Assembly (NCBI GenBank): GCA_024235175.1
Contig: JACKMX010000002.1
Coordinates: 806,001 to 870,000, forward strand
From: Chromatiaceae bacterium
GTDB lineage: Bacteria > Pseudomonadota > Gammaproteobacteria > Chromatiales > Chromatiaceae
Direction: 5' to 3'
Length of the DNA: 64,000 nucleotides
The translations under genes were made by a program, and so were the position numbers. The notes under the pieces were generated by a model, which ran no database searches, was not told the origin of the DNA, and saw only the letters and a list, made by a program, of their open reading frames with translations. Position 1 is the stretch's first letter. Each line of letters opens with the position of its first letter. Of this stretch, positions 35,356 to 43,286 are shown piece by piece.

Positions 35356-35396
35356 GCGCAGCTCTTTATTTTTTAATGTTAATTGGGAGAGTTACT

Positions 35397-35657
35397 TTGG
35401 CCAACTCAGCACAAGCCCGCAAGCGTGCGCGTCAGGCGGAACAGCATCGGCAGCACAATGCGTCCTGCCGCAGCAATATGCGCACACATGTGAAAAATGT
35501 TGTAAAAGCGGTGGCAGCTGGTGAGAAAGAGAGCGCAGTGGAAGCGTTCAAGATGGCGGTACCGGTAATCGACCGCACTGCCAATCTGGGCCTGGTCCAT
35601 AAGAACAAAGCAGCACGTTTCAAAAGCCGCCTGAATGCGCGCATCAAAGCGATGTAA
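35397..35657 (+). CDS. rpsT: 30S ribosomal protein S20
   Basis: 86 aa. The family N-terminus ANSAQARKRARQAEQHRQHN follows directly on a TTG codon at 35397, six bases after GGGAGA, so TTG is the start; earlier in-frame ATG codons would add non-family residues. E. coli rpsT also starts with a rare UUG codon and is controlled by its own product. The body (KNVVKAVAAGEKESA, GLVHKNKAARFKSRLN) is typical. It is divergent from murJ and ends before a strong terminator. Confidence 0.96.
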   Translation: MANSAQARKRARQAEQHRQHNASCRSNMRTHVKNVVKAVAAGEKESAVEAFKMAVPVIDRTANLGLVHKNKAARFKSRLNARIKAM

Positions 35658-35681
35658 TCAGAGAACAGAGCTCTCACTTAC

Positions 35682-35711
35682 AAAAGCCGGCTTTAAACAG
35701 CCGGTTTTTTT
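35682..35711 (+). terminator. Rho-independent terminator of rpsT
   Basis: Stem AAAAGCCGGC (35682-35691) pairs with GCCGGTTTTT (35700-35709) with one G-U pair; loop TTTAAACA; T tract to 35711. It lies 25 bases after the rpsT stop and before the convergent proB end. Confidence 0.9.
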
Positions 35712-35736
35712 GTTGCTGAAAAACAGACCAGAGGGC

Positions 35737-36882
35737 CTAAACAAGTACCAGATTATCCCTGTGAATCAACTCTTCGTCATCCATATAACCCAGAATTTCC
35801 CTGATCTGGCTGGACGGCCTGCCCTTTATCCCGCTCGCCTCCTGAGAGCCGTAGTTGACCAGGCCACGCGCCACCTCACGTCCCCCCTCATCCACACAGG
35901 AGACAACCTGGCCACGGGAAAAGTTACCTATAACCTCTTTCACACCGACGGCAAGCAGACTGCGGCCCGATTCGCGTAAAACCCGCACCGCCCCGGCATC
36001 CAGTACCAGCCTCCCACGTACCTGAAGCTGACCTGCCAGCCAACGCTTACGGGCCGCTTCCGGTCCCTGTGTCGGCAGCAGCAGAGTTCCAACCTCTTCA
36101 CCATCGGCAATACGGCCCAAAATATCCTCCAACCTGCCCGGCGCAATTACTGTGGCAGCACCGGAGCGCGCGGCAATCCCCGCTGCCCGCACCTTGGTCG
36201 CCATGCCGCCCCTGCCAAACCCGCTGACACTATCTCCCGCCACCTGCTCCAACAGTGTGTTGTCCACACGGCTTTCGGAGATCAGATTCGCAGCAGGAAA
36301 GAATCGCGGATCGGCGTCGAATAATCCCTGTTGGTCGGTCAGCAAAACCAGCAGTTCGGCGTCCACCAGATTGGTCACCAACGCGGCCAAAGTATCGTTG
36401 TCTCCAAAACGCAGCTCATCATTCGCCACGGTATCGTTTTCGTTTACCACCGGCACCACACCGAGCGTCATCAACGTACGCAGGGTGCTGCGGGCGTTCA
36501 GATAGCGTTCCCGGTTAATCAGATCATCATGTGTGAGCAGCACCTGGGCGGTATGCAGCCCCCTTTTCATGAAGCAGGTCTCATAGGCGCGTACCAACCC
36601 CATCTGGCCGACCGCTGCCACCGCCTGCAGTTCGTGCAGGACCGTGGGCCGGCGCTGCCAGCCAAGACGGCTCATTCCTTCAGCCACAGCACCGGAAGAG
36701 ACCAGGATCAGCTGTTTACCCGCAAGCACCCGATCCGACATCTGCTGAACCCAGGCAGAGAGCGCTTCCCGCGCAAGTCCCTTGCCATCAGCTGTCAACA
36801 GCGCACTGCCTATCTTGACTACCCAGCGCCCGGTCGAGCCCAGGTCTCGGCGTGATCTGATCATCGAATTGCTATCTTTCAC
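35737..36882 (-). CDS. proB: Glutamate 5-kinase
   Basis: 381 aa. Amino-acid kinase domain (RWVVKIGSALLTADGKGL, LVSSGAVAEGM, PVVNENDTVANDELRFGDND, SVSGFGRGGMATKVRAAGIAARSGA) followed by a PUA domain (RGRLVLDAGAVRVLRESG, NYGSQEASGIKG). First step of proline synthesis. The listed start is a GTG that overlaps the obg stop by 11 bases; an ATG at 36864 is the alternative. Third-last gene of the rplU-rpmA-obg-proB order. Confidence 0.96.
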   Translation of the reverse strand: MKDSNSMIRSRRDLGSTGRWVVKIGSALLTADGKGLAREALSAWVQQMSDRVLAGKQLILVSSGAVAEGMSRLGWQRRPTVLHELQAVAAVGQMGLVRAYETCFMKRGLHTAQVLLTHDDLINRERYLNARSTLRTLMTLGVVPVVNENDTVANDELRFGDNDTLAALVTNLVDAELLVLLTDQQGLFDADPRFFPAANLISESRVDNTLLEQVAGDSVSGFGRGGMATKVRAAGIAARSGAATVIAPGRLEDILGRIADGEEVGTLLLPTQGPEAARKRWLAGQLQVRGRLVLDAGAVRVLRESGRSLLAVGVKEVIGNFSRGQVVSCVDEGGREVARGLVNYGSQEASGIKGRPSSQIREILGYMDDEELIHRDNLVLV

Positions 36883-37960
36883 TCAACGGATCCCATGGCT
36901 CTTCTTCATCGGGACTACTCTCCACTTCCACTGCGTGAGAAAATCGATGACCAAGCTGTTCAAGACGTTCCATCAGAGCCTGAATCAACGCTTCAACTCC
37001 CTCACCGGTTAAAGCGGATATAGCGAACACCTTCCCTTTCCACTGGAGATTTTCCACCAGAGAAGCCATTCTATGCTCAAACTCCTCCCCTGACAGAAGA
37101 TCCTTTTTATTGAGCACAAGCCAACGCTCCCTGACAGCCAGCTCCGGACTAAAACGGACCAACTCATCCGCAATAAGCGCCACCTGCCGAGCGGGATCGA
37201 CGTTACTATCCTGCGCCGCAATATCGACCAGATGGAGCAGCAGGCGGGTGCGCTCCAGGTGTTTCAGAAAACGCATACCCAGTCCTGCACCTTCCGCCGC
37301 CCCTTCGATTACACCAGGTACATCGGCAATAACAAAGCTTCGCTCCTCGCCTGCACTGACTACCCCCAGATTGGGATGAAGTGTGGTAAAGGGATAATCG
37401 GCAACTTTCGGCCTGGCGCTGGAGACCTTCCGGATAAGACTCGATTTACCCGCATTTGGCATTCCCAGCAATCCGACGTCAGCCAACAGGATCAGTTCCA
37501 GCCGGAGCTCCCGCCGTTCACCTTCACTTCCCGGAGTATATTGCCGGGGAGCCCGATTGGTACTGCTTTTAAAACGCGCATTGCCGATGCCGTGAAACCC
37601 CCCTTTGGCCACCAATAATTGATCGCCATGACTCAGCAGTTCGCCCATCATCTCACCGCTGTCATTATCCCTTACCCGGGTTCCGACCGGCACCTCAATG
37701 TAGAGATCTTCCGCGCTCCTGCCGGTGCGGTTGCGGCCAGCGCCGCCTTCACCCTGTGCTGCCCGGCGAACACGATTGTGGCGAAAATCTATCAGTGTAT
37801 TCAGGCCCGAATTCGCAATCAGGTAGACGCTGCCGCCATCACCTCCGTCGCCGCCATCCGGGCCGCCCTTGGGTATGAATTTCTCCCGCCGAAAGCTAAC
37901 CGCGCCTCTGCCGCCATTGCCGGCCTCGACTACTACAGTTGCTTCATCGACAAATTTCAT
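36872..37960 (-). CDS. obgE: GTPase ObgE/CgtA
   Basis: 362 aa. N-terminal glycine-rich Obg fold (EAGNGGRGAVSFRREKF, GGDGGDGGSVYLIA), then a GTPase with GMPNAGKSSLIRKVS (G1), TTLHPNLG (G2), DVPGVIEGAAEGAGLG (G3), LNKKDLL (G4) and SALTGEG (G5). It acts on the 50S ribosome subunit and stress control. The short acidic C-terminal tail is usual. Confidence 0.97.
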   Translation of the reverse strand: MKFVDEATVVVEAGNGGRGAVSFRREKFIPKGGPDGGDGGDGGSVYLIANSGLNTLIDFRHNRVRRAAQGEGGAGRNRTGRSAEDLYIEVPVGTRVRDNDSGEMMGELLSHGDQLLVAKGGFHGIGNARFKSSTNRAPRQYTPGSEGERRELRLELILLADVGLLGMPNAGKSSLIRKVSSARPKVADYPFTTLHPNLGVVSAGEERSFVIADVPGVIEGAAEGAGLGMRFLKHLERTRLLLHLVDIAAQDSNVDPARQVALIADELVRFSPELAVRERWLVLNKKDLLSGEEFEHRMASLVENLQWKGKVFAISALTGEGVEALIQALMERLEQLGHRFSHAVEVESSPDEEEPWDPLSER

Positions 37961-38043
37961 CAGTGGTGGACCTTAATTTACTTCAGCTAATGCCAGGTCT
38001 GGAGAAAATGAACCGGGGCAATCGGTTCCATCCTTCTAAACGC

Positions 38044-38073
38044 AAAAAAGCCCCGTCATCCGACGAGGCCTTT
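38044..38073 (-). terminator. Rho-independent terminator after rpmA
   Basis: On the minus strand GCCTCGTC pairs with GACGGGGC (one G-U pair) across a GGAT loop, followed by six T. It lies 29 bases after the rpmA stop and would separate rplU-rpmA from obg-proB, at least in part. Confidence 0.8.
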
Positions 38074-38101
38074 ATCATTAAAGCCTGGAGAAGCGGTGCA
38101 G

Positions 38102-38359
38102 TCAGGCCGTAACCACGCTGACGTACCTGCGCTTCTTGGCTCCCTTTACCTCGAATCTGACCACACCCTCAGTTTTGGCAAAAAGTGTATGATCCTTGCC
38201 GCAACCGACATTAACTCCGCCATGCACCCGTGTTCCACGCTGCCGGAGAATAATTCCGCCCGCATTGATGGTCTGGCCGCCAAAGACCTTTACGCCAAGA
38301 CGCTTGGATTCCGAATCGCGACCGTTTCTTGTGCTGCCGCCTGCTTTTTTATGTGCCAT
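38102..38359 (-). CDS. rpmA: 50S ribosomal protein L27
   Basis: 85 aa, MAHKKAGGSTRNGRDSESKRLG start and VFGGQTINAGGIILRQRGT, all typical. L27 reaches the peptidyl-transferase centre. It follows rplU by 13 bases. The protein has no N-terminal extension needing cleavage. Confidence 0.98.
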   Translation of the reverse strand: MAHKKAGGSTRNGRDSESKRLGVKVFGGQTINAGGIILRQRGTRVHGGVNVGCGKDHTLFAKTEGVVRFEVKGAKKRRYVSVVTA

Positions 38360-38372
38360 AGTTGAAAATCTC

Positions 38373-38687
38373 TCAGCCCGCGCTAATACCGGTTATCTGA
38401 AGCTCAGTATACGACTGGCGGTGGCCCTGACGTTTCAGGTACTGCTTACGCCGTCTGAACTTGACGATCTTGACTTTCTTGCCCCTGCCATTGGATCTGA
38501 CGGTGGCCGAAACCTTCCCGCCTTCCACATAGGGAGCCCCAACCTTGACATTGTCGCCATCGGCAATCATCAGCACTTTATCGAGTTGCATTTCAGCACC
38601 CTCTTCGGCGCCGAGCTTTTCAACCCTCAGAATATCGCCTTCGGAAACCCGGTACTGTTTCCCACCTGTCTGGATTACGGCATACAT
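38373..38687 (-). CDS. rplU: 50S ribosomal protein L21
   Basis: 104 aa from the ATG at 38687 (GGGGAT upstream; MYAVIQTGGKQYRV is the family start, and the open frame to 38747 is not used). Contains VKIVKFRRRKQYLKRQGHRQSYTEL. First gene of rplU-rpmA, divergent from the polyprenyl synthase gene as in other gammaproteobacteria. Confidence 0.98.
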   Translation of the reverse strand: MYAVIQTGGKQYRVSEGDILRVEKLGAEEGAEMQLDKVLMIADGDNVKVGAPYVEGGKVSATVRSNGRGKKVKIVKFRRRKQYLKRQGHRQSYTELQITGISAG

Positions 38688-38884
38688 ACCATATCCCCGC
38701 AAAAATTCACCGTTATCTCGATGCGCAACCATGTGCCCATCGACCAAAGAGCGGAAATTCTACCCATGCTGGATACTCAGGTCAAATAGAATATCGTATT
38801 AACGGGATGAAATCGCTTCGGCTTGACAGATGGCGGGACACAACTCTAGCATGCATGGTCCTGCTGAGTAGGTTCAGTAACCGT

Positions 38885-39877
38885 ATGAATTCTCCCGACA
38901 TAACGACAATGGATATAGCGGCCGTTAACGCATTGATTGAGCGCGACATGAAGCTTGTCGATGCTCTGATAATGCGTCGCCTGCAATCGGATGTGGTTCT
39001 AATCAATCAGGTAGGCCACTACATCGTGAACAGCGGAGGGAAACGCCTTCGGCCGATAATCGTTTTACTGGCGGCACGGACATTGGATTATCGGGGAGAA
39101 AAACATATCGACCTGGCTGCCATTATCGAGTTCATCCACACAGCCACCCTGCTGCATGATGACGTCGTGGACGGTTCTGACAAGCGCCGCAACCGGGATA
39201 CCGCGAACGCTGTCTGGGGCAACGCCACCAGTGTTCTGGTTGGGGATTTTCTCTACTCCCGCTCATTCGAGATGATGGTGGATATCGATACGATGCGGGT
39301 AATGGAGATTCTGTCCCACGCAACCAACCGCATTGCCGAAGGCGAAGTACTGCAGCTTCTCAACTGCCATGATGCGGACATAGACGAACAAAAATACTTT
39401 GAGGTGATCCTGCGTAAAACCGCCACGCTGTTTGAGGCAGGCGCCCAACTCGGCGCAGTATTATGCGGCGCATCGGCAGAACGCGAACGCGCCCTGGCAG
39501 ATTACGGACGCCACCTGGGCATTGCCTTTCAGATCATCGATGATGCGCTCGATTATGGCGCATCCGCTGAGGAGATTGGGAAAAATATTGGTGATGACCT
39601 GGCCGAAGGGAAGCCCACACTGCCCCTTTTGCGAGCCATGCAGGTTGGAACGGACAAGCAACGGCAAGCGCTGCGCGATGCCATCGAACAGGGCGGCCGG
39701 GAACATATCGGAGTGGTTATGGCTGCCATTGAATCAACCGACGCGATCGAGTACACTTCGCGACTCGCGAAACAAGAGGCGGACAAGGCAAAAAAAGCGC
39801 TCGAAGAGCTTCCCGCCTCCTCCTACCGCGATGCGCTGGCAGCTGTGGCGGACTTCGCGATACAGCGCAGAAATTAA
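38885..39877 (+). CDS. ispB: Octaprenyl diphosphate synthase (IspB-type)
   Basis: 330 aa from the ATG at 38885 (frame open from 38807). Trans-prenyltransferase motifs: GGKRLRPIIVLLAA, first Asp-rich motif LLHDDVVDGSDKRRN, GDFLYSRSF, EGEVLQL, and second Asp-rich motif FQIIDDALDYGA. It builds the side chain of ubiquinone; the chain length cannot be read with certainty. Divergent from rplU, the usual position of ispB. tRNA-Pro follows. Confidence 0.94.
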   Translation: MNSPDITTMDIAAVNALIERDMKLVDALIMRRLQSDVVLINQVGHYIVNSGGKRLRPIIVLLAARTLDYRGEKHIDLAAIIEFIHTATLLHDDVVDGSDKRRNRDTANAVWGNATSVLVGDFLYSRSFEMMVDIDTMRVMEILSHATNRIAEGEVLQLLNCHDADIDEQKYFEVILRKTATLFEAGAQLGAVLCGASAERERALADYGRHLGIAFQIIDDALDYGASAEEIGKNIGDDLAEGKPTLPLLRAMQVGTDKQRQALRDAIEQGGREHIGVVMAAIESTDAIEYTSRLAKQEADKAKKALEELPASSYRDALAAVADFAIQRRN

Positions 39878-39885
39878 CTATTATC

Positions 39886-39962
39886 CGGGGTGTAGCGCAG
39901 TCTGGTAGCGCGCTTCGTTCGGGACGAAGAAGTCGGAGGTTCGAATCCTCTCATCCCGACCA
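39886..39962 (+). tRNA. tRNA-Pro (anticodon CGG)
   Basis: 77-base cloverleaf: acceptor CGGGGTG with CATCCCG, anticodon stem CTTCG/CGAAG with loop TTCGGGA, T arm GGTTCGAATCC and encoded CCA. It begins eight bases after the ispB stop. Confidence 0.96.
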
Positions 39963-40003
39963 ACGCTGCATCTTTCGGGGAATATAAAATCAAGTTGGAT
40001 GCA

Positions 40004-40038
40004 CAATAAAAAACGGCGTAAATCGCCGTTTTTTATTG
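40004..40038. terminator. Bidirectional terminator between tRNA-Pro and amtB
   Basis: A perfect 15-bp stem: CAATAAAAAACGGCG (40004-40018) and CGCCGTTTTTTATTG (40024-40038), loop TAAAT. T-rich tracts occur on both strands, so it can end transcription of tRNA-Pro and of the convergent amtB. Confidence 0.92.
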
Positions 40039-40056
40039 CTTGCGAAAAATACCTTG

Positions 40057-41352
40057 CTACATGTTGTAACCGGTCTCCTCATGGCTGACATGATCGAGTC
40101 CTTCGATCTCCTGCTCTGCAGTGACCCTAAGTCCACCTGTCAGCAAACCAACCAGTTTCAGGATGGCCCAGGTGGCCAGGGCGGTAAATGCCACCACCGA
40201 CACAACACCCAGAAATTGCACCCAGAGCTGGCCACCCATGCTGGAAATCCCATCAGCAAAACCGTAACCGCTGAAAACACCCAGACTGGTGGAGGAGAAA
40301 ATGCCCGCCGAAAGCGTTCCAAGCATGCCGCCGATGCCGTGAACCGGAAAGACGTCGAGTGAATCGTCTATATGCAGCACCTTTTTTATGTATTGTGTAC
40401 CTGTGTAGCATGTTGCGCCGGCAAGCAGGCCGATCAGCAGCGCACCGCCCGGTCCGACGAATCCGGAGGCGGGGGTAATGGTACCCAGTCCGGCCACCAT
40501 ACCGGTGACGGCGCCCAAGGCACTGGGCTTACCGAAGCGCTTCCATTCGATCGACAGCCAAGTCATTGCACCGGCGGCAGCGGCAATATGGGTTACCAGC
40601 ATCGCCATTGCAGCGTTTCCATCCGCTGTCAATGCGCTGCCTCCATTGAAACCAAACCAGCCTACCCAGAGCATTCCGGCGCCTGAAATCGCCATTGTCA
40701 TGTTATGCGGCGGCATCGCAGTAAGGGGAAATCCCTTACGCGGCCCCACCACCAAGGCTGCCACCAATGATGCTACGCCCGCTGAGATGTGCACCACCAC
40801 ACCACCGGCAAAATCGTAGATTCCCATCTGACCCAGCCAGCCCCCACCCCAAACCCAGTGGGCTATAGGCACATACACAAGTATTAACCAAAATGCGCTG
40901 AACAGCACCACCGCTGAGAATTTCATGCGCTCGGCGAATGCACCGATGATCAACGCAGGTGTGATTATTGCAAACGTCATCTGAAACAGCATGAACAGCG
41001 ACTCGGGAATTTCCCCCGATACTGTTTCCCGACCGATGCCGGCCATCATGACTTTACTGAAATCCCCAATCCAACTGTTGCCCTCGCCAAATGCCAGACT
41101 GTAACCAACCACAAGCCAGAGTACGGAAGAGATGCCCGCGATGGTAAAGCACTGCATCAGCACAGAGAGCACGTTTTTGGTGCGCACCAGCCCGCCATAA
41201 AACAGCGCAAGCCCAGGCAGCGTCATAAACAGCACCAACGCGGTAGATGTCAGAATCCAGGCTGTACTGGAGCCGTTCATCACCGCTTCATCTGCCATAA
41301 CCAGAGCCGGTGAAAGCATCGCCATAGTGGCAAGAAATACCGCTTGTCTCAT
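40057..41352 (-). CDS. amtB: Ammonium transporter AmtB
   Basis: 431 aa from the ATG at 41352 (GGGAG upstream; frame open to 41403). A signal-peptide-like start (RQAVFLATMAMLSPALVMA) and 11 membrane helices. Amt signature YDFAGGVVVHISAGVASL carries the first pore His; FPVHGIGGMLGTL carries the second. It moves ammonium into the cell. No glnK stands beside it, which is unusual for amtB. A sigma-54 type promoter and an NtrC-like site lie upstream. Confidence 0.96.
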   Translation of the reverse strand: MRQAVFLATMAMLSPALVMADEAVMNGSSTAWILTSTALVLFMTLPGLALFYGGLVRTKNVLSVLMQCFTIAGISSVLWLVVGYSLAFGEGNSWIGDFSKVMMAGIGRETVSGEIPESLFMLFQMTFAIITPALIIGAFAERMKFSAVVLFSAFWLILVYVPIAHWVWGGGWLGQMGIYDFAGGVVVHISAGVASLVAALVVGPRKGFPLTAMPPHNMTMAISGAGMLWVGWFGFNGGSALTADGNAAMAMLVTHIAAAAGAMTWLSIEWKRFGKPSALGAVTGMVAGLGTITPASGFVGPGGALLIGLLAGATCYTGTQYIKKVLHIDDSLDVFPVHGIGGMLGTLSAGIFSSTSLGVFSGYGFADGISSMGGQLWVQFLGVVSVVAFTALATWAILKLVGLLTGGLRVTAEQEIEGLDHVSHEETGYNM

Positions 41353-41424
41353 AAGTACTGTCTCCCGAATACCCCTAGGGCATACCAAATGTAGGTCATA
41401 CATGATCGTTATCGGGAGATCGAA

Positions 41425-41440
41425 TGCACAATTCGTACCG
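41425..41440 (-). promoter_or_regulatory. Candidate sigma-54 promoter of amtB
   Basis: On the minus strand the sequence is CGGTACGAATTGTGCA, with GG (41438-41439) and GC (41426-41427) spaced by ten bases as required, and nine of twelve consensus positions matched. Predicted start of transcription is near 41415, 60 bases before the ATG. Confidence 0.6.
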
Positions 41441-41501
41441 AATAATTACTCCCCGTTTATCAATTGGTTATATTGGTGCACTACCAGGGCGAGAAGAAGA
41501 T

Positions 41502-41518
41502 CGCACTTATTCAGTGCA
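41502..41518 (-). promoter_or_regulatory. Candidate NtrC binding site upstream of amtB
   Basis: On the minus strand the 17-base word TGCACTGAATAAGTGCG matches the NtrC consensus TGCACY-N5-RGTGCA in all but the last base. It lies about 90-100 bases upstream of the predicted start, a normal enhancer distance. A second half-site TGCACCA lies nearer, around 41474-41480. Confidence 0.6.
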
Positions 41519-41548
41519 TTTTGAATGATTTGTGCGCTAATTTGGGGC

Positions 41549-41577
41549 AAAAAAATCGGCCTTCATATAGAAGGCCG
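41549..41577 (-). terminator. Rho-independent terminator, minus strand, after tRNA-Met
   Basis: CGGCCTTC (41557-41564) and GAAGGCCG (41570-41577) form an eight-base stem with an ATATA loop; seven or more T follow on the minus strand. It would end the transcript coming from tRNA-Met before the amtB promoter region. Confidence 0.8.
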
Positions 41578-41938
41578 TATAACCAGACTTAAGCGTCTAG
41601 AGGGGAGTCTTGAACTGATTCACCTGAATTTCAAAAACAACGCAGACTGTGCGCCACTCACATCAACTTCGGTAATTAAGACTATCGGTAGCTGAAAAAG
41701 TTTCCAGCAGAGATCCAATCTGATCATGCAGGAGGTTTTTTGCCGGTTATTTTAAATTTGTTCGGTAACTTCCGGCGTTCGACTCGGAAATGCTCAAAAT
41801 CGATCCATCCGGCGAATTTGTAGCCGTTTTTTAAGATTCGGTTCCGTGAGGTAGATCTGAAGGATTTTGCAATTGGGTAAAAAATACCAGAGCCGATACC
41901 AACTCTTTAATTTTGAGATGCCATACTGAAATATGAAT
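41578..41938. other. AT-richer intergenic stretch between tRNA-Met and amtB
   Basis: 361 bases without a convincing gene. On the minus strand one frame is open from 41906 to a TGA at 41724 (about 60 codons) with protein-like composition but no start codon; an in-frame ATG lies six codons upstream beyond a TAA. It may be a gene remnant, but chance cannot be excluded. Confidence 0.4.
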
Positions 41939-42015
41939 TGGTGGCTACGGGTGGAATTGAACCACCGACCTACGGGTTATGAGTCCGTCGCTCTAACCGT
42001 CTGAGCTACGTAGCC
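41939..42015 (-). tRNA. tRNA-Met (elongator, anticodon CAT)
   Basis: 77-base cloverleaf on the minus strand: acceptor GGCTACG with CGTAGCC, anticodon loop CTCATAA, T arm GGTTCAATTCC, and encoded CCA at 41939-41941. The G1-C72 pair fits an elongator rather than an initiator tRNA-Met. It lies 63 bases downstream of ychF. Confidence 0.95.
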
Positions 42016-42078
42016 GTGAAGGGCGGGAAATATAGCGGTCGTGCAAGCCGGTGTCAAATTGTAGGGGCGACCGAATCA

Positions 42079-43170
42079 TTATACATTGAAGCGAAAATGA
42101 ATCACGTCCCCGTCCTGAACGACGTAATCCCTCCCTTCCAGCCGAAGCTTCCCGGCCGCTTTCGCTCCCTGCTCTCCTTTGCAGGCAACAAAATCCTCAT
42201 AGGCTATCACTTCGGCACGAATAAAACCGCGTTCGAAATCGGTGTGAATGACCCCCGCGGCCTGTGGCGCCGTGGCGCCTTTTGGAATAGTCCAGGCACG
42301 CACCTCTTTCTCCCCCGCGGTGAAATAGGTTTCCAGGCCGAGAAGGGGATAACCGGCACGAACCACACGGTTCAGACCGGGTTCGGTCTGGCCGAGTTCC
42401 GACAGAAACTCATCTCTCTCGGCCTTATCCAACTGGACGATCTCAGCCTCAATGGCAGCACACACAGCGACCACGGATGAACCTTCCGACGCAGCCAGTT
42501 GATTCACCTTCTCCAGCGCGGGATTGTTTTCGAAACCCTCTTCCGCCACATTTGCCACATAGAAAGTGGGTTTAATGGTCAACAAATGCAGATCATACAG
42601 CATCCGTCGCTCCTCATCGTTCAGCTTCATCGCGCGAACCGGTGCGCCCGCATCCAGATGATCGCGTACCGACTCCAGTAATTCCTTGACGGCCAGCACC
42701 TTCTTGTCTCCGGTTCTGGCTTGCCGGGACACTTTGTCCAACGCCTTCTCCACCGACTCCAGATCTGCCAACGCCAATTCGGTGTTGATGATTTCGATAT
42801 CCGAAAGCGGATCGACCCGGCCCGAGACGTGCACCACATCGTCGTCCTCAAAACAGCGGACCACATGGCATATGGCATCTGTTTCACGGATATTCCCCAG
42901 GAACTTATTGCCCAGCCCCTCTCCCCGGGATGCGCCGGCAACCAGACCGGCAATATCCACGAATTGCATGGTGGTGGGTACAACTCTCTGCGGCTTCACG
43001 ATGGACGCGATAACATCCTGACGTGGATCAGGCAGCGGTACTATGCCTACATTGGGATCTATCGTGCAGAATGGGTAGTTTTCAGCGGCAATCGTTGCCT
43101 GCGTCAACGCATTGAAGAGGGTGGACTTGCCCACGTTGGGAAGACCCACAATACCGCATTTAAAACCCAT
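42079..43170 (-). CDS. ychF: Redox-regulated ATPase YchF
   Basis: 363 aa. Obg-family nucleotide-binding motifs: GLPNVGKSTLFNALTQA, DIAGLVAGASRGEGLGNKFL, and a NVAEE-type G4-like site (FYVANVAEEGF). A C-terminal TGS domain begins after the coiled coil (FTAGEKEVRAWTIPKGATAPQAAGVIHTDFERGFIRAEVI). YchF hydrolyses ATP and interacts with ribosomes. tRNA-Met follows on the same strand. Confidence 0.96.
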   Translation of the reverse strand: MGFKCGIVGLPNVGKSTLFNALTQATIAAENYPFCTIDPNVGIVPLPDPRQDVIASIVKPQRVVPTTMQFVDIAGLVAGASRGEGLGNKFLGNIRETDAICHVVRCFEDDDVVHVSGRVDPLSDIEIINTELALADLESVEKALDKVSRQARTGDKKVLAVKELLESVRDHLDAGAPVRAMKLNDEERRMLYDLHLLTIKPTFYVANVAEEGFENNPALEKVNQLAASEGSSVVAVCAAIEAEIVQLDKAERDEFLSELGQTEPGLNRVVRAGYPLLGLETYFTAGEKEVRAWTIPKGATAPQAAGVIHTDFERGFIRAEVIAYEDFVACKGEQGAKAAGKLRLEGRDYVVQDGDVIHFRFNV

Positions 43171-43286
43171 GACCGATTACCCTAAAGGAAAAAACGGGGA
43201 GAATAGGGGAAATCCACTTCGGTTACCAGAACAGCGCGACCGAATGGGGTATCCGCAATTCAGCTGATGCCCAGCCTCTCTTACGG

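Noticed and set aside
35340..35396. Upstream ATG-started extension of rpsT
   Set aside because: The S20 family start lies at the TTG with a proper ribosome site; the extension overlaps the promoter.
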